Shown here: piece after piece, positions 11,956 through 23,182 of the stretch
Layout: each line of letters begins with the position of its first letter
How positions within the stretch are numbered: the first letter of the stretch is position 1
Origin: Liolophura sinensis
Lineage: Eukaryota > Mollusca > Polyplacophora > Chitonida > Chitonidae
NCBI RefSeq assembly: GCF_032854445.1
Contig: NC_088306.1
Location: forward strand, 15,559,386-15,619,385
Length of the DNA stretch: 60,000 nt
Direction of reading: 5' to 3'
The notes under the pieces: model-generated
What the model saw: the letters and a program-made list of their open reading frames with translations, nothing else
Told to the model about the DNA's origin: nothing
Database searches by the model: none
Program-made: the position numbers and the translations under genes

Positions 11956-12353
11956 TGTAAAATGATAAAAAGGTAAAACGCGCAGGCCGGGTAACGGCCA
12001 CGTCCTTGGGCGGGCAGATAACCCGACACACGCCCGTTTCGGTTCCACGGTCCCCAGCCACAAGCCTGGGATGTCCGCTCAGTTGACTGCTGTGCTGCTA
12101 CCAGCCGTCTGCGTCTTCTGTTCTCTGTCTTCGTGTCACTCTCTGCAATCCTTCCCCGACTGCACTACGCCTGTTTATATAGGCTGGCGACGGGGGTGAT
12201 CCAGTCGCTTGGGCTCCTCTGGTCACCCACGGCAGCCAGTCTAGTGAAGCAAGCTTACCTCACATAGTGGACTCGTCTTGCCAGCAGGTTTGTATGACCA
12301 GCTAAAAATAGACTCGGCCAGTGTGTAGCGTGATGCACAGCGATTTCGTAACA
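11956..12353 (+). repeat. Left LTR-like repeat of the gypsy element, copy 1
   Basis: The last ~290 bp (from 'gatgtccgctcagttg' to 'cgatttcgtaaca') match 17,710-18,006 in direct orientation, and a shorter 5' block ('ataacccgacacacg', 'cacggtcc') also matches. A TATA-like 'gtttatatagg' lies at about 12,174. The end TAACA and a candidate start TGTAAAATG fit the TG...CA rule for LTRs. It is shorter than the right repeat because of an internal deletion. The start is inferred. Confidence 0.65.
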
Positions 12354-12889
12354 CTACCCACGCTTCCGACGTCAGGCGTCATCGCCATAACTTTGGCTGG
12401 CCTCAGTCGTAGTCCATAAAATTATATGAGTTAATCATAACTCACGCGATCATCAGGCCCCAGGCACGACTTGCAGCGTCATCACAAATACAACTGCCTT
12501 GTGGGAACTGTAGAACTTAAGGTTGGTCACTTAATGAAACTGGTGGGTTACTTCCCACTTCCAGATCCTCCTAACGCGCCTCATCACATTGCTTCTCTCG
12601 TTGCGGGTGAACTCCTCGACCTCCTACTCTCGCTCGACCGCGGTCGTCAGTTCATTCGGACCTGTCTCGGTCTGAACACCGCGCCTTGCATATGGTGATT
12701 CAAACTGGATATCTGGGGTCTTTGGCCCGCCAGGTTCTTCCAGGTCAGGGCAGGGGAAATCCATCTGCGTCTGCGAATTTGTCTGTCCAGGCGCCTCGGT
12801 ACTCTCATTGCTGGTTGCCACATCCGGCAGAAAAGAACCCTGCGGGCTGTCAAGGTCAAGAACAGGCGCTGTTCCAGCATTTGATAGGA

Positions 12890-13680
12890 CGGCCTCCGTG
12901 GGTCCTGCAGTTAGTCATGGAGGCTGTACTCGCAAAAATACATTATAAGACTTGTCTCCTGTATCTCGATGACATCGTCGTCTTCAGGAGGACATTCACA
13001 GAGATGCTGACCTGGCTGGAAAAAGTCTTCAACAGGATTAAGGCGTGTGGCCTGAAGTTAAAACCTTCCAAATCCACGAAGACAGAAGCGGTGCGAGAAT
13101 GGCCCACACCAGTGAACCAGACTGACGTACGCAGTTTTCTCGGGCTGTGTAGTTACTACAGGTGGTGCGTCAAGAATTTCGCTGAGATCGCAGCCGCACT
13201 CCATGCACCAACCCAGAAGGGGAAAACATTCATTTGGGATAAAGTTGCAGAAGAAGCGTTTCAAATATTGAAGCGAAAGTTAACAACTGCTCCTGTTCTG
13301 GCCATGCCTGATCACCAACGCCCGTTTATACTGGACACGGATGACAGTTCCTTTGGCATAGGTGCTGTTTTGTCAGAGGTTCGAGGATGGAGAAAAGGGT
13401 AATTGCCTATCCGAGTCGGTCCCTATCAAACACGGAAAGAACGTATTGTGTTACTCGTCGTGAGTTGCTGGCTCGTAGTGCGTGCGTAGGTACTTTGTAA
13501 AGTACCTACGACACTACTTCTCTGGAAGGAAGTTCGTATTTAGGACGGACCATGCCCTGCTGCGTTGGCTGATGCAGTTTCGAGAGCCAGAAGGGCAGCT
13601 GCATCGATGGATCCAAACCCTTCCTGCGTTTGACTTTGACGTTCAGCATAGGCCTCAAAGGCAAGCATGGCAATGCTGAC
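12890..13680 (+). pseudogene. Gypsy RT C-terminal part and RNase H, copy 1
   Basis: The open frame ending at 13,402 contains the RT catalytic YLDD box (codons near 12,962-12,973), the downstream 'KLKPSK' and 'FLGLCSYYR' motifs typical of Ty3/gypsy RT, and the start of RNase H (ILDTDDSSFGIGAVLS). RNase H continues in another frame from 13,482 (FRTDHALLRWL...). A frameshift near 13,380 and a local rearrangement at 13,475-13,517 break it. The RT fingers and first palm motifs are not upstream; they lie inverted at 14,690-15,060. Confidence 0.88.
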
Positions 13681-14730
13681 GCTCTTAGCCGGAAACCTTG
13701 CAGGCAATGCGGACGGGATGACACAGATAATCTGCATGGCGACTCTGTACGTTTGATTGGCGCCCAGTCAGCTGAGATGGAGTCTGCACGGGGCAGAAAG
13801 ATGATCCAGATCTATCAGTCGTGATTGGGAAGCTGCTGGAATAAAACCTGAGTGGGATGAGGTCTGCTTCAAATCCCAAACTGCGAAATCCCTGGGGCCG
13901 CTTTATGGAACTTAGAACCCACGAGCCACTACTTTTACCTCGCTGGGTTGATGTGTTACGTCGACTACCCGTTGTAGAAAGGCATTGAAGCAGAAATTCC
14001 TGCGTGAGTGCCATGATAGCCCGACAGGTGGGCATCTTGGTGTCAAAAAGACGATACGTAAAATACCTCAAAAGACAAGAACAACGGCATACCATCCCTG
14101 TCTAATGACCTTATCGAAAGATTTAACCGGACACTCGGGCAAATGCTCAACGCGAGTATAGCCAGAAACCCTACAGACTGGGATTTGCACCTTCCACTGG
14201 TCCTGATGGAGTAGCGTTTGACAACTCACGAATCAACTGGCTACTCACCGAAGAAAATGATGCTTGCCCAGGAAATGACTTTGCCGCCACATCTGACACT
14301 TGGGGCCCCGCCGCATCAAACAGCTGATCCTGTTGAGTTGGTGGCTTGCTTTGTGATAACCTAGCTTCCATTCAACAAGATGCGAGGGAAGCCACTGGAC
14401 GCGAGTTAAAACCGCAAAAGCGAACGTATAACATGCTAGCTAATCAATGCCTGTGCCCTGTGGGATCCCATGTATTCCTACACACGTCGGTGACACCGAA
14501 GGGCCAAAACCGCAAAGTTCCATTTGACGGGCTCCTTCACTGCAAAAAAAATTTACTGTATCGAAGATGCTAATGGGTGTGAGCAAATAGTTCATCTAGA
14601 CAGACTGAAACCCTACTATTTACGTGATGTAACCAGTGACGAATCTTCCTCATGGGAGGAAAGCGACCTCGAATCTGGTGCGACTCCTAAGACTGCGCAA
14701 GGCTGCAGACGTTCCAGGAGCGTTACATAA
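13681..14730 (+). pseudogene. Gypsy integrase remnant, copy 1
   Basis: Fragments in several frames. There is a zinc-binding region remnant (CRQCGRDD), a stretch resembling the HHCC domain ('LREC', 'GGHLGVKKT', visible around 13,990-14,060), the core-domain end 'ERFNRTLGQ', and a C-terminal part with 'HLDRLKPYYLRD'. Most of the catalytic core is deleted between 'KKTIRKIPQKT' and 'RTTAYHP'. The end runs straight into the inverted RT fragment near 14,690-14,730. Confidence 0.75.
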
Positions 14731-15060
14731 TCCGAATGGCATAATACGGAACTGGTATAACCCCTTTCGTGCAGCGAACGCACTTTTTGGTTTGTCTTCC
14801 GGAGGAAGTCCCACTTGCCAGTACCCCGACATCAAATAAAGGGTACTCCAACAGTCTGCTCCTGTGAAAGCGTCTAGTTAGTCATCAATGCGTGGCAATA
14901 GGTATGCATCCCGCTCAGTCACCTTGTTACATTCCCGGTAGTCGACGCAAAACCTGAGCTTCCCGTCCTTCTTCTTAACAAGAACAAGTTACCAGTTTTG
15001 ATGTGGTGCTCCACCAGTGTCGTGTGGCCCAGGTCATCATCGTCTTTGGCAAGAGTTCCT
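14690..15060 (-). pseudogene. Gypsy RT N-terminal part, inverted, copy 1
   Basis: On the minus strand the frame at 14,650-14,835 shows SGYWQVGLPPEDKPKSAFA and QFRIMPFGLCNAPGT, the palm motifs that normally precede YLDD. Upstream (higher coordinates) lie '[10 protein letters not shown]'-type residues. Compared with copy 2, about 125 bp are deleted near 14,990, removing the fingers segment. It is inverted relative to the rest of pol. Confidence 0.8.
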
Positions 15061-15800
15061 GATGCTACGTCAGGAGCGCCTCAACTTGGCCACATGGCTC
15101 TGGCGTTAACTCATTTCTAGTCTTCGCCACAAGACTCTTCAGATGGCTTGTACAGGCAGTTCCGCTCTTTTTGGCATGCTTGACTTCTTTTATATTTGTA
15201 ATTCCGTCGCCAGGGTCGATCGTCGATAGCACGCCACAAATGGTTCCCGCACGCACCACAGCAGGTTCCGTTGTAGGATTAAGGTCGCGCACAGCAACTT
15301 TTGCGCTGGATATAACCCTGGATACGGATCGGGCAAGGCAAGTCCCCGTCTTTTCACTGAACGCTGGCTCCGCTTCCACTATGAGAACCCCTCTTCCTAT
15401 AGCATGGCGAACTTTTGCATTTGTTCAAAAGTTCCCGCTGGAATGGTAAAGGTTTCAGTGGTGACGACACGGTAACATGTAAATGATCCGACCACCTTGC
15501 AGGAGATCCATCTACCACCCATGTTCAGTCGATGGAATATGGAATCCTTCCTTTACCAGGAAGTCATACCGCAAAATGGCATCCAAGGAAAGTTCAGCCA
15601 CGAAGATTCTTTGCTTTACCGCTTGGCCATGAATCGTCAACTTGAAGTCCGCCTTGCCTATTAAAGACATACTCGAGCCATCTGCTATGGTAATGGACTT
15701 AACCTCGGCGTCCGTCAGAACAGGCTTTCTGGTAGACTGTCGTAAACCTTCTTATTTAACAATGACACCGAGGCCCTAGTGTCCAGGCAACAATCCATGC
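15061..15800 (-). pseudogene. Gypsy protease and linker, inverted, copy 1
   Basis: Minus-strand fragments with the aspartic-protease region 'CLDTRASVSLLNKKVYD' (active-site codons near 15,775-15,783), followed by 'SITIADGSS' and 'AELSLDAIL' flap-like segments, then a linker before RT (frame 15,065-15,379). The usual catalytic D-T-G reads D-T-R in both copies, which would inactivate the enzyme. Several stops interrupt it. Confidence 0.75.
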
Positions 15801-15869
15801 GTATTGGCCCGACGCAACATCTAAGGTACAGTCCAGCTACGGAAGGTCGCGCTTCCCGTAAAGGTTGTG

Positions 15870-17062
15870 GTTTGGAACTTGAGGGGGCAGCCCCTCTCTC
15901 CCGAGGACAATTTCGTCTGAAGTGTCCCTGGTCACCACAGGTTCAACAGCCAACTTTCTTTCTCTTTTCCCTACACCTCAGTCGGGGAAGGATAAGTTTC
16001 TCCTTTAGGATCTCCTGGGTAACATCTATTATCTCCCTGCGTCGTTTAGCTTCCGTGGCCTCATCATCAGTAACCGGTTCTTGGCCTACACTCTCCTCCA
16101 CAGTTGGGGCTCTTACCCTGTGTCGTAAACGTCGGCGCTGTTCTGACTGAAAAACCTCCAACTCGATCGCCGAATATAGTGCCTTGTTCAGCGTCTTGGA
16201 TGGGTTTGCCAAACCTGAAATTTCAAATCATCCCATAAGGCTTCTAAGAGCTGGTCTTTAACCAGTGTGTGGTGAAGTTGTTAATAAGCATCCGGGTATG
16301 CCAGTTGAGTGAACCTAATGAGTGCTTGCGCCAGCTCAGGGAGTGGTTCTTCTCTCCGTCTGAACCGAATTTTAAGCTGTGACTTGTTGAGGTACATCTG
16401 ATTCGGTGGCACAAACCTCTTCTCCAGAACCTGTACAAGACTCACGTAGCTTATTGCTCCAGGTCCAGACCTTTGATTTGTAAGAACCTGTTGGGCTGTA
16501 CCTCTGATGGAGACAGCTAGGTGTTGTCCCTTCTGCTGAGCATTCCAACCATTTAAAGCTGCACAATGTTCAAAGTAGACTGTGTACTCTCTCCACGGGG
16601 TAGTCCATCGTACGTCGCTACTGTCACATACGGCCTCTGGAAAGGCTGCGTCGCGGTCATGGAACTGGCCTTGGCCCCACGGAGCTCTTCAGTGGTACAG
16701 TCGGTAGGCGACCCTTCATTGACCTCAGCTCACGGCCAGATCGCATAACTCCGGTCCCCCTGCCTTTACTCGGGCATTTGGAAAGGCCTGTTAACACCTC
16801 CTCGGTCAGACCCGGTATAAATTGTCATTTAGAGCTGAAGATTTTCAGTTGCCTCAGCGAGGAACACGACTTCCAATAGCTCGGCCACCGTACCATCTCC
16901 GGCCCGGCCGCGCTCTGGTCTCCAAACGGCCCGGCCGCGGTCAAATCTCAGCTCATCGTAATCTTCGTCCGGCCATCCACACCTGCCCATCTCCGCCGAG
17001 CATTGCTGCTCGAAGTGATCAGGACCGCGGGCAGACTGCCTAGGTGTTGTGATTTGTTGCAT
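15870..17062 (-). pseudogene. Gypsy Gag, inverted, copy 1
   Basis: Minus-strand pieces in three frames: a candidate start near 17,062 (MQQITTPRQ), a capsid-like middle ('FVPPNQMYLNKSQLK', 'EEPLPELAQALIRFTQLAYPDAY'), a charged stretch (16,212 downwards), and a CCHC zinc knuckle at about 15,907-15,951 (C-x2-C-x4-H-x4-C) interrupted by a stop codon between its first two cysteines. This is a typical Gag layout, degraded. Confidence 0.75.
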
Positions 17063-17149
17063 CTTGGTTGTCTCTGGACTCTGCGCTCTTCACTGACTGC
17101 AAGTTGACTCGCTCCAAGGCCAATGGGAATAGTCACTACACTTCAACAT

Positions 17150-18006
17150 AGTCATTCCACGTCCCGCGGCCCCTTGTGCGATGACCAGCGCTCTCGTCGG
17201 GACGGATAACCCAACACACGTTACTTTGGTTCCAGTAGCGCTTTTCGGTAGGCCACGGTCCCACCTGGTCACGGTCCTTAAGTGTTGCGGCCCAGCTGGT
17301 CCTCCTAAGGTCGACAGTTAGCCGCGGCTCTCAGCGGTCTCCGGTCGTCTCGGCAGGCCTTGCAGCCCAGTAGCGGTTTCGTCGCGGTCTCCGGCCCTCT
17401 CAGTCGGTCCCGTCTCGCAGAGAAAATGATGCCCTCAGCGCCACCGCCAACTTCTGCAAGATTGACCAGCCGCTGGCTCCAAGCCCTTCACTAGCCCTGA
17501 CTTGCGGTTCAGTCCTTGGCTCTCTGCGGCCTTCTCGTCAAGTTGTACCGTTCGTGCGGCCCCGACCCCCATCGGCCGCAACGGTTATCTCTACCTGAAG
17601 GAAACCGTCAAAATAACAGCCACACCCTGCCGCTATGTTCACGGCCCTCGGCGTGCTTCTCACACATGCCCAGTGGTGTGACGCAAACGTCCTACCGGCT
17701 CCAAGCGCAGGATGTCCGCTCAGTTGGCTGCAGCGCTGCTACTAGCCGTCTGCGTCTTCTGTTCTCTGTCCTCGTGTCACTCTCTGCAATCCTTCCCCGA
17801 CGGCACTGCGCCTGTTTATATAGGATGGCGACTGGGGTGACCCAGTCGTTTGGGCTCGTCTGGCCACCCACGGCAGGCAGTCTAGTGAAGCAAACTTACC
17901 TCGCATGGTGGACTCGTCTTGCCGGCAGGTTGTCTGATCAGCTAAAAATAGATACTCTGGCTCGGCAGTGTGTAGCGTGTAGTAGATGCACGGCGATTTC
18001 GTAACA
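17150..18006 (+). repeat. Right LTR-like repeat of the gypsy element, copy 1
   Basis: Direct match to the left repeat, most clearly from 17,710 to the shared end 'cgatttcgtaaca' at 18,006, with TATA-like 'gtttatatagg' near 17,814. Upstream it contains about 430 bp not present in the left repeat. The 162-codon ORF at 17,516-18,004 lies inside this repeat and is not considered a gene. Confidence 0.65.
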
Positions 18007-19627
18007 ATTTTATAAAATAGTCACCATCTGTGAGTAAGTTGTCTAGCTTGTGTTGTCTGGTCTCCCGTGTTGGCCTTCAATATCCCATGAACACCACAGA
18101 CTGCATTCAGCTTCACCCTGTCACAAAGCTCTGTCAAACAATCTTTTGGATTAAAATAGTGACCCGTGGAGCCTTAAAGATGACAGTTTGAACTTGTCCT
18201 CGCCATCATTCCCGCAACGCAGGACGTGTTCTTTCCTCCACAGCACTGGCACGTCCAGGTCTAAACCTCTCCAGCTGGTTGCTCAGTCTCGAACTGTGGG
18301 AAGACTCCTTTTACTTGCCAAACTTCATCTTTATCAAGATTTGGCTTTCTGAACCGTACAGGTGATGACGGTATAAATGCCACTCATCCTGGTCGTTTTA
18401 CAGGCGAAAGAAGCTTAAACCTAGTCGGACCATTTTAAAGCACATACAAACAAGCTGTAAATGACATAGGTGCAAGAAAATCGACGACTATGACAGCCTT
18501 CTTTGACATCATTAACTATGAAAGAGTCCTGGATATCAGCGGATCGACCAAGAAGGATACTTTGATATCATTATTTTTTATGACTCGTGGACATAACAAG
18601 CCATGACATCATCAATATAGCAGATTCTTGATTATTATTATCTGTACCAGATACATAGAAATGGATTGATCGACCACAAATAGGACCCCTGCATATCCAT
18701 GGATGGACGATAGCAGACTCTTGGACAGCAGCAACTCTCACATATTCTTGACATCACCAGATAGTGCAGATTCTCTAAATCCAAGCGTTAAGGTCGACGT
18801 TTGTACAGAAATCGTAAACCGTAAACAATTTTTAAAGCAATATAAACGCCAGTTCCCAAATGAATATAAAACAAACATCACATCAATAGCAAATAAAGCT
18901 GGTATCATGTAAGTCGAAGAAGTCGATAGTTTTCAGTGATGCACCGGAGACTACCAATGACATCCAATTTAAATTTCAAAATGGTGGTCGAATATAAATA
19001 TCGTACATTGATTCCAACCGTTTGCCAAGAATCACGATAATATAATAAACAAGAATTGTTTCACAAGAGCCCGTGTAAATGGTAGATGCCACCTGACGCA
19101 GCGTTGCGGACAGCTTTGTTGGATGGCTCCCTTGGCTTGAGTGTTTTACTGTGAATTGTCCCTGAAAATGCACCAGAATAGAAGTGTTAAACAATACGTC
19201 GAGAGAAAATTCGGTTTTACAAATCGTAAACCAAAACGATTGTTCTAAGTAAACTGGTTCCTCAATTAAAAAAAATACTAATGAAATAAGAAAGTGTATA
19301 TAGTAAGGAATTAAAACTGTTTTCAATCAGCCGTTTATAATGATGGAGAAAATAATCCAGAGGCATAAATTTAATCAAATCGTGGACGATGCTACTTTAT
19401 TCGTTTTCGTTATCTACGGTCTTATCTGAAAAATAGGGCAGACGATTCTAGTTCCCCTGGCAAAACATAACAGAAATTTCCTGTGAGGAATGTTCTTGGT
19501 TTCAAATACATGTATACAGTTATTTACTTTTTGAGTTTTGGCGTTTATTTGATATTGATAAGCTTTTGTTCTTTCGCTTTCGTACTGACCTATTTATAGA
19601 CCGTTGTCATACGTCGACGCAGTAAGA
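18007..19627. other. Non-coding stretch
   Basis: No recognisable gene. A 69-codon ORF at 18,703-18,912 has no motif. The corresponding segment of copy 2 is lost in the assembly gap, so conservation cannot be judged. Confidence 0.4.
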
Positions 19628-19640
19628 AACACGTGATAGA

Positions 19641-19912
19641 TTTTTTTTTTTTTTTTTTTTTGATTGGTGTTTTACGCCGTACTCAAGAATATTTCACTTA
19701 TACGACGGCGGCCAGCATTATGGTGGGTGGAAACCGGGCCGAGCCCGGGGGAAACCCACGACCATCCGCAGGTTGCTGGCAGACCTTCCCACTTACGGCC
19801 GGAGAGGAAGCCAGCATGAGCTGGACTTGAACTCACAGCGACCGCATTGGTGAGAGGCTCCTGGGTCATTACGCTGCGCTAGCGCGCTAACCGACTGAGC
19901 CACGGAGGCCCC
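19641..19912 (-). repeat. Full-length SINE, reverse, with 13-bp target-site duplication
   Basis: Complete reverse copy. A run of about 22 T (a poly(A) tail, here not AAAT repeats) is followed by the core complement and the tRNA head complement ending 'gagccacggaggcc'. It is flanked by AACACGTGATAGA at 19,628-19,640 and 19,913-19,925. The perfect duplication and long pure tail suggest a young insertion. Confidence 0.92.
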
Positions 19913-20096
19913 AACACGTGATAGAAGATAAAAGCTAAAAAAAAACATTAGATAAAGCTTATACAAAGCATTTGTCACATAAACACATGCATGTGTTATT
20001 AAGTCACTGAAATTTTAATGGGAAGCAAGTTGTGGGAAATACGATAAAAACTTCCTAACCGAAGATGTAATCTACAACACTTCCACTTGCGCGTAC

Positions 20097-20305
20097 ACTC
20101 AACAAAGTAATCTGTTAAATTAAAAAGATAGTCTGTTGTCTGAGTGATGCTAAAACATACTGTGTTATATTCAACAGGATATTCTGTTAGCCTAATACAA
20201 TTTTTATTTGAAAAAATAGAATGTGTGTGTTGTATTTCACAGAACAATCTGCTGCAATAACAGAATACAGACTTCCTGTCAAATTTAACAGATTATTTTT
20301 TTAGT
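20097..20305. mobile_element. Short TIR element (MITE) A
   Basis: About 209 bp with imperfect inverted ends of some 24 bp: ACTCAACAAAGTAATCTGTT at the left and the complement ACTAAAAAAATAATCTGTT at the right. The inside has no ORF and matches element B and the 71-bp array region at 56,140-56,740. No certain target duplication is seen. Confidence 0.7.
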
Positions 20306-20545
20306 AGTTATTATGTTGTTAGAGCGTGTGCCACTCTCATTGACAGTTGTAAAACGCGACCGCGACGTTACGTTTATAAACATAAGCGATGGAAACATAA
20401 AATATTCCTAATTCTGAGATTTAGATCCTCGTTTTTGTAGAATTGTAGCACAATGGACAGATTATATCAGGATCAGGAAGGGTCAGCCCTGCCATAATAA
20501 CCTCAACCGACACTGTAGATAACAAGGACATTACCCACACGGTTC

Positions 20546-20792
20546 ACTCAAAAAATTAATCTTCACAGAAGGTCTGCTGTCTGATTGATGCTAGACTGTA
20601 TTTTACTGTTATAACACAATGCTCTGTCATATTCAACATAATATCCTGTTCACCTATTGGAATTTTTATGTTGAATTAGTAGAATATATGTGTTATATCT
20701 AACAGAATAAAATATTGTAATATCAGAATACAGTCTCGCATCACTCATCACATAAGACTTCCTCTTAAAATTAACAGAGTAATTTTTTGAGT
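20546..20792. mobile_element. Short TIR element (MITE) B
   Basis: About 247 bp, same family as element A. The termini are ACTCAAAAAATTAATCT and the complement ACTCAAAAAATTACTCT, with one mismatch over 17 bp. In copy 2 only its right end survives (51,568-51,626), next to the N gap. Confidence 0.75.
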
Positions 20793-21597
20793 TTTGTGTC
20801 TTGTATTGGTGTTAATGGAGGCACTGTTGCTTTGAAAATACCCGACCAGTAACGTTATCAATCGACAGGACTATACTTGTCGGCAGATAATTCGTTGACA
20901 AACAATATGGAACTTCATGGTCACCGTGGATATAAGAACAGTTGCAATAATAGAACAAGAACTACCGCTGTCAACGATTTGGATTCTGATTTAATTTATT
21001 CGCTTAGAACATTCCTGGCGTCTTTGCATCAGAATTAAAAGCTGTTCACTGCTTTTCTTCTTTCGTCTTAAGTTCTTGCTTTCAAACACTACTTTCTTAG
21101 TGTTTATTTTTTGGGGGGAGGAGGGGTTGGTGTTTTGTGTTGAACGTTGTTTTGTGAGTTGGCCTTCCGATTATTTACCAGGGACATCCATTTTGGTTGG
21201 GAGCTAGTATATGTCTCCTTTAGTTCCTAGATTAGGGTGGCGAACATCCCTATATACACCGAATAAAAAACTTCTATTTATTCATTTATTTCTTCACAGT
21301 ATCCACGAATTTACACATTTCACAAAATAAGCCACATACTGAAAACAATACCACACTCAGATACAGAACATAGAATATAGAATATAGTATAACGTGATCT
21401 GTTTTCAACTGCTGGTACTCCATATACAAGGGCGTGGCATTTCTACATGCTCAGAACAGCATGTAGCTCACACCATTCTATAGTCAACTGGAAGTGAGTT
21501 GTTGAGGTGTTAGCCTTTAAATAGCTAAGACACACGAGCTGTGGGTTGAACCCAAGCATTTTTACATCTCTCGGCTCTCACTTTTTGTGACAATATT
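20793..21597. other. Non-coding part of the duplicated block
   Basis: Includes 'gaacttcatggtcaccgtgg' and a G-rich run near 21,114. It is matched closely at about 51,627-52,441. No ORF is supported. Confidence 0.5.
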
Positions 21598-21825
21598 GAT
21601 TTATTTATTTATTTATTTATTTATTTGGTGTTTTACGCTGTACTCAAGAATATTTCACGTATGTCGTATGGCGGCCAGCGCTATGGTGGGTGGAAACCAG
21701 GCAGAAACCGGGGAAAACCTACGACCATCCAAAGGTTGTTGCCAGACCACGTACGGCCGGAGGCAAACTGGACTTAAACCCACAGCGACCTCATCGTTCC
21801 TCTCGGTCACGGAGGCCCCCTTTTG
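21598..21825 (-). repeat. SINE, reverse, copy 1
   Basis: (TTTA)n tail complement, 'ggtgttttacgctgtactcaagaatatttcac'-type sequence, then the core and a shortened, internally deleted head ending 'ggtcacggaggccc'. The identical insertion is present at 52,442-52,669, so it predates the duplication. Confidence 0.85.
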
Positions 21826-22369
21826 TGACAATAAACGATGGACGACGCTCGCGTTGCCTTTTGCGCACTTCCGCCAATATAGAGTACATGTCTTTACATC
21901 ACACATGGCGAAGTTCCTCAAATACGTGCTTCAGGTGACTGGTTTTTGCCGGGCACTCCAGTTTAACTTACCCGGAAAAGAAACCACCGTCGTAAAAGAG
22001 ATATTTTAGTAAGGCACTGGTTATCTACCAATAAAATCACTAAATTAATATAGTCAACAATATGAACATACATTCCTCGCTGTGTCGTTTCGGTCTCGTC
22101 AGAAAGTCTGTCAGGTACCTCATGAAGGTACCACCCTGGACTACATTGTAGTCCATCAATAACCTGAGCGCTTCCAGTTTCCGGCATTCAAATTCAAATT
22201 GGCCTGCAAATAATTTCTATGATTCCTGGAGTTTCTGGACCTGGAGTTTCTATTTTGAAAGATCTTGTGAACAAATCAATCTATCCAATCAAAACAATCG
22301 AAGGGTTTTAAGAATTGGTTTCCTTGAAATGTTACTAAAGTTCCACAAGGCATTCGCATACCAATCGTC

Positions 22370-22700
22370 AACCAAAATGGACGTTCAAAGTCAAAAATCA
22401 AACAAGGCCAATTCCTAAAACCACATTTAGCACAAACCACCAGAAAACTAAGGAAGTATATATAAGTACGACATTATGACGGAATCATGCAAGGAAAAGC
22501 AGTCCACAGTTTTCAATGATGTTGGAAAGATGCAAGGAATCTTGCAGTCGGCGAATAAGACCGGGAAACTTACCACAGTCTTCTCTCTGGTTAATATTTC
22601 GGTATCAATTGCCACGAGGAATGGAGATAATGGCGCAACTGGCACCAAGGAGTTTAGTTTTCTGCACTTATTTTAGTTTGGAATCAAGAATAAAAATAAT
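22370..22700 (+). other. Repeated module with a 66-codon ORF, copy 1
   Basis: A TATA-like 'tatataag' (about 22,457) is followed by an ATG at 22,476 opening a 66-codon frame (MTESCKEKQSTVFNDVGKMQ...). The copy-2 ORF (53,320-53,520) has only one changed residue. Diverged versions of the same sequence occur at about 23,090-23,215 and about 5,075-5,440 (split by a SINE), where the frame is broken. It could be the first exon of a small gene family or simply a dispersed repeat. I do not recognise the protein. Confidence 0.4.
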
Positions 22701-23182
22701 CTGGAAGACATTTTGGTTCATTTCTCTCATTCACGTCGTAACAGTGGTGGTGATCCCAGCAGCAGCTACTTTGCACATTTTCACCGGGCTCTTCCTGAAT
22801 TCCTCCAATCCACAATAAACTTTCTACACTCCCCTCTGTTTTGGGGAAAGGAATAAATGATATACGTCTGTCCACATCACTGCGAAACGTGATGTCAACG
22901 TAAGTTGACAAACGTGTAACGTTTAATGGCCCATTGTTTAATCCATTAATCCAGGCGTCAAAACAGACATGCGTATACGAATGAATATGGTGTAACGTCA
23001 TGTCGTCAATATTTCAGGCATACTGCGGCGACATTCGTATGTATACAAGCCGTCAACCTTTACGGAAATTCCGAGTCCATAATAACAAGATTCATTTTCA
23101 AAACATTCATTTAATACAAACCAAAAGCAATCAGAAAGTATATAATGTAAAAATTTGTGACGGATTAATGCAAAGATCGCAA

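Larger units (their letters stand above)
11956..18006. mobile_element. Scrambled Ty3/gypsy-like LTR retrotransposon, copy 1
   Basis: Direct LTR-like repeats enclose pol and gag fragments in an abnormal order. The forward strand holds the RT C-terminal part, RNase H and integrase (12,890-14,730). The reverse strand holds the RT N-terminal part, protease region and Gag (14,690 up to 17,062). In a normal element these run gag-PR-RT-RH-IN on one strand. The RT is cut between the conserved 'FGLCNAPGT' motif and the 'MEAVL...YLDD' segment. All parts carry stops and frameshifts, so the element is dead. The same scrambled order is found in copy 2. Confidence 0.85.
7760..23182 (+). repeat. Large direct duplication, copy 1 (without Polinton)
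   Basis: The block is minisatellite, spacer with SINE relic, gypsy element, MITEs and non-coding tail. It recurs in the same order and orientation at 28,041-54,026. By eye the copies are roughly 95-99% identical apart from array length, small indels, the Polinton and the sequencing gap. The left edge lies inside the minisatellite. The right edge is sharp: both copies share sequence up to 'gcaaagatcgcaa' and then diverge completely. Confidence 0.9.

Noticed and set aside
17516-18004. 162-codon ORF on the plus strand
   Set aside because: It lies within the right LTR-like repeat, has no motif, and is not conserved as a frame in the left repeat.
18703-18912. 69-codon ORF inside the copy-1 block
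   Set aside because: No recognisable domain, and the copy-2 equivalent is missing, so conservation cannot be tested.
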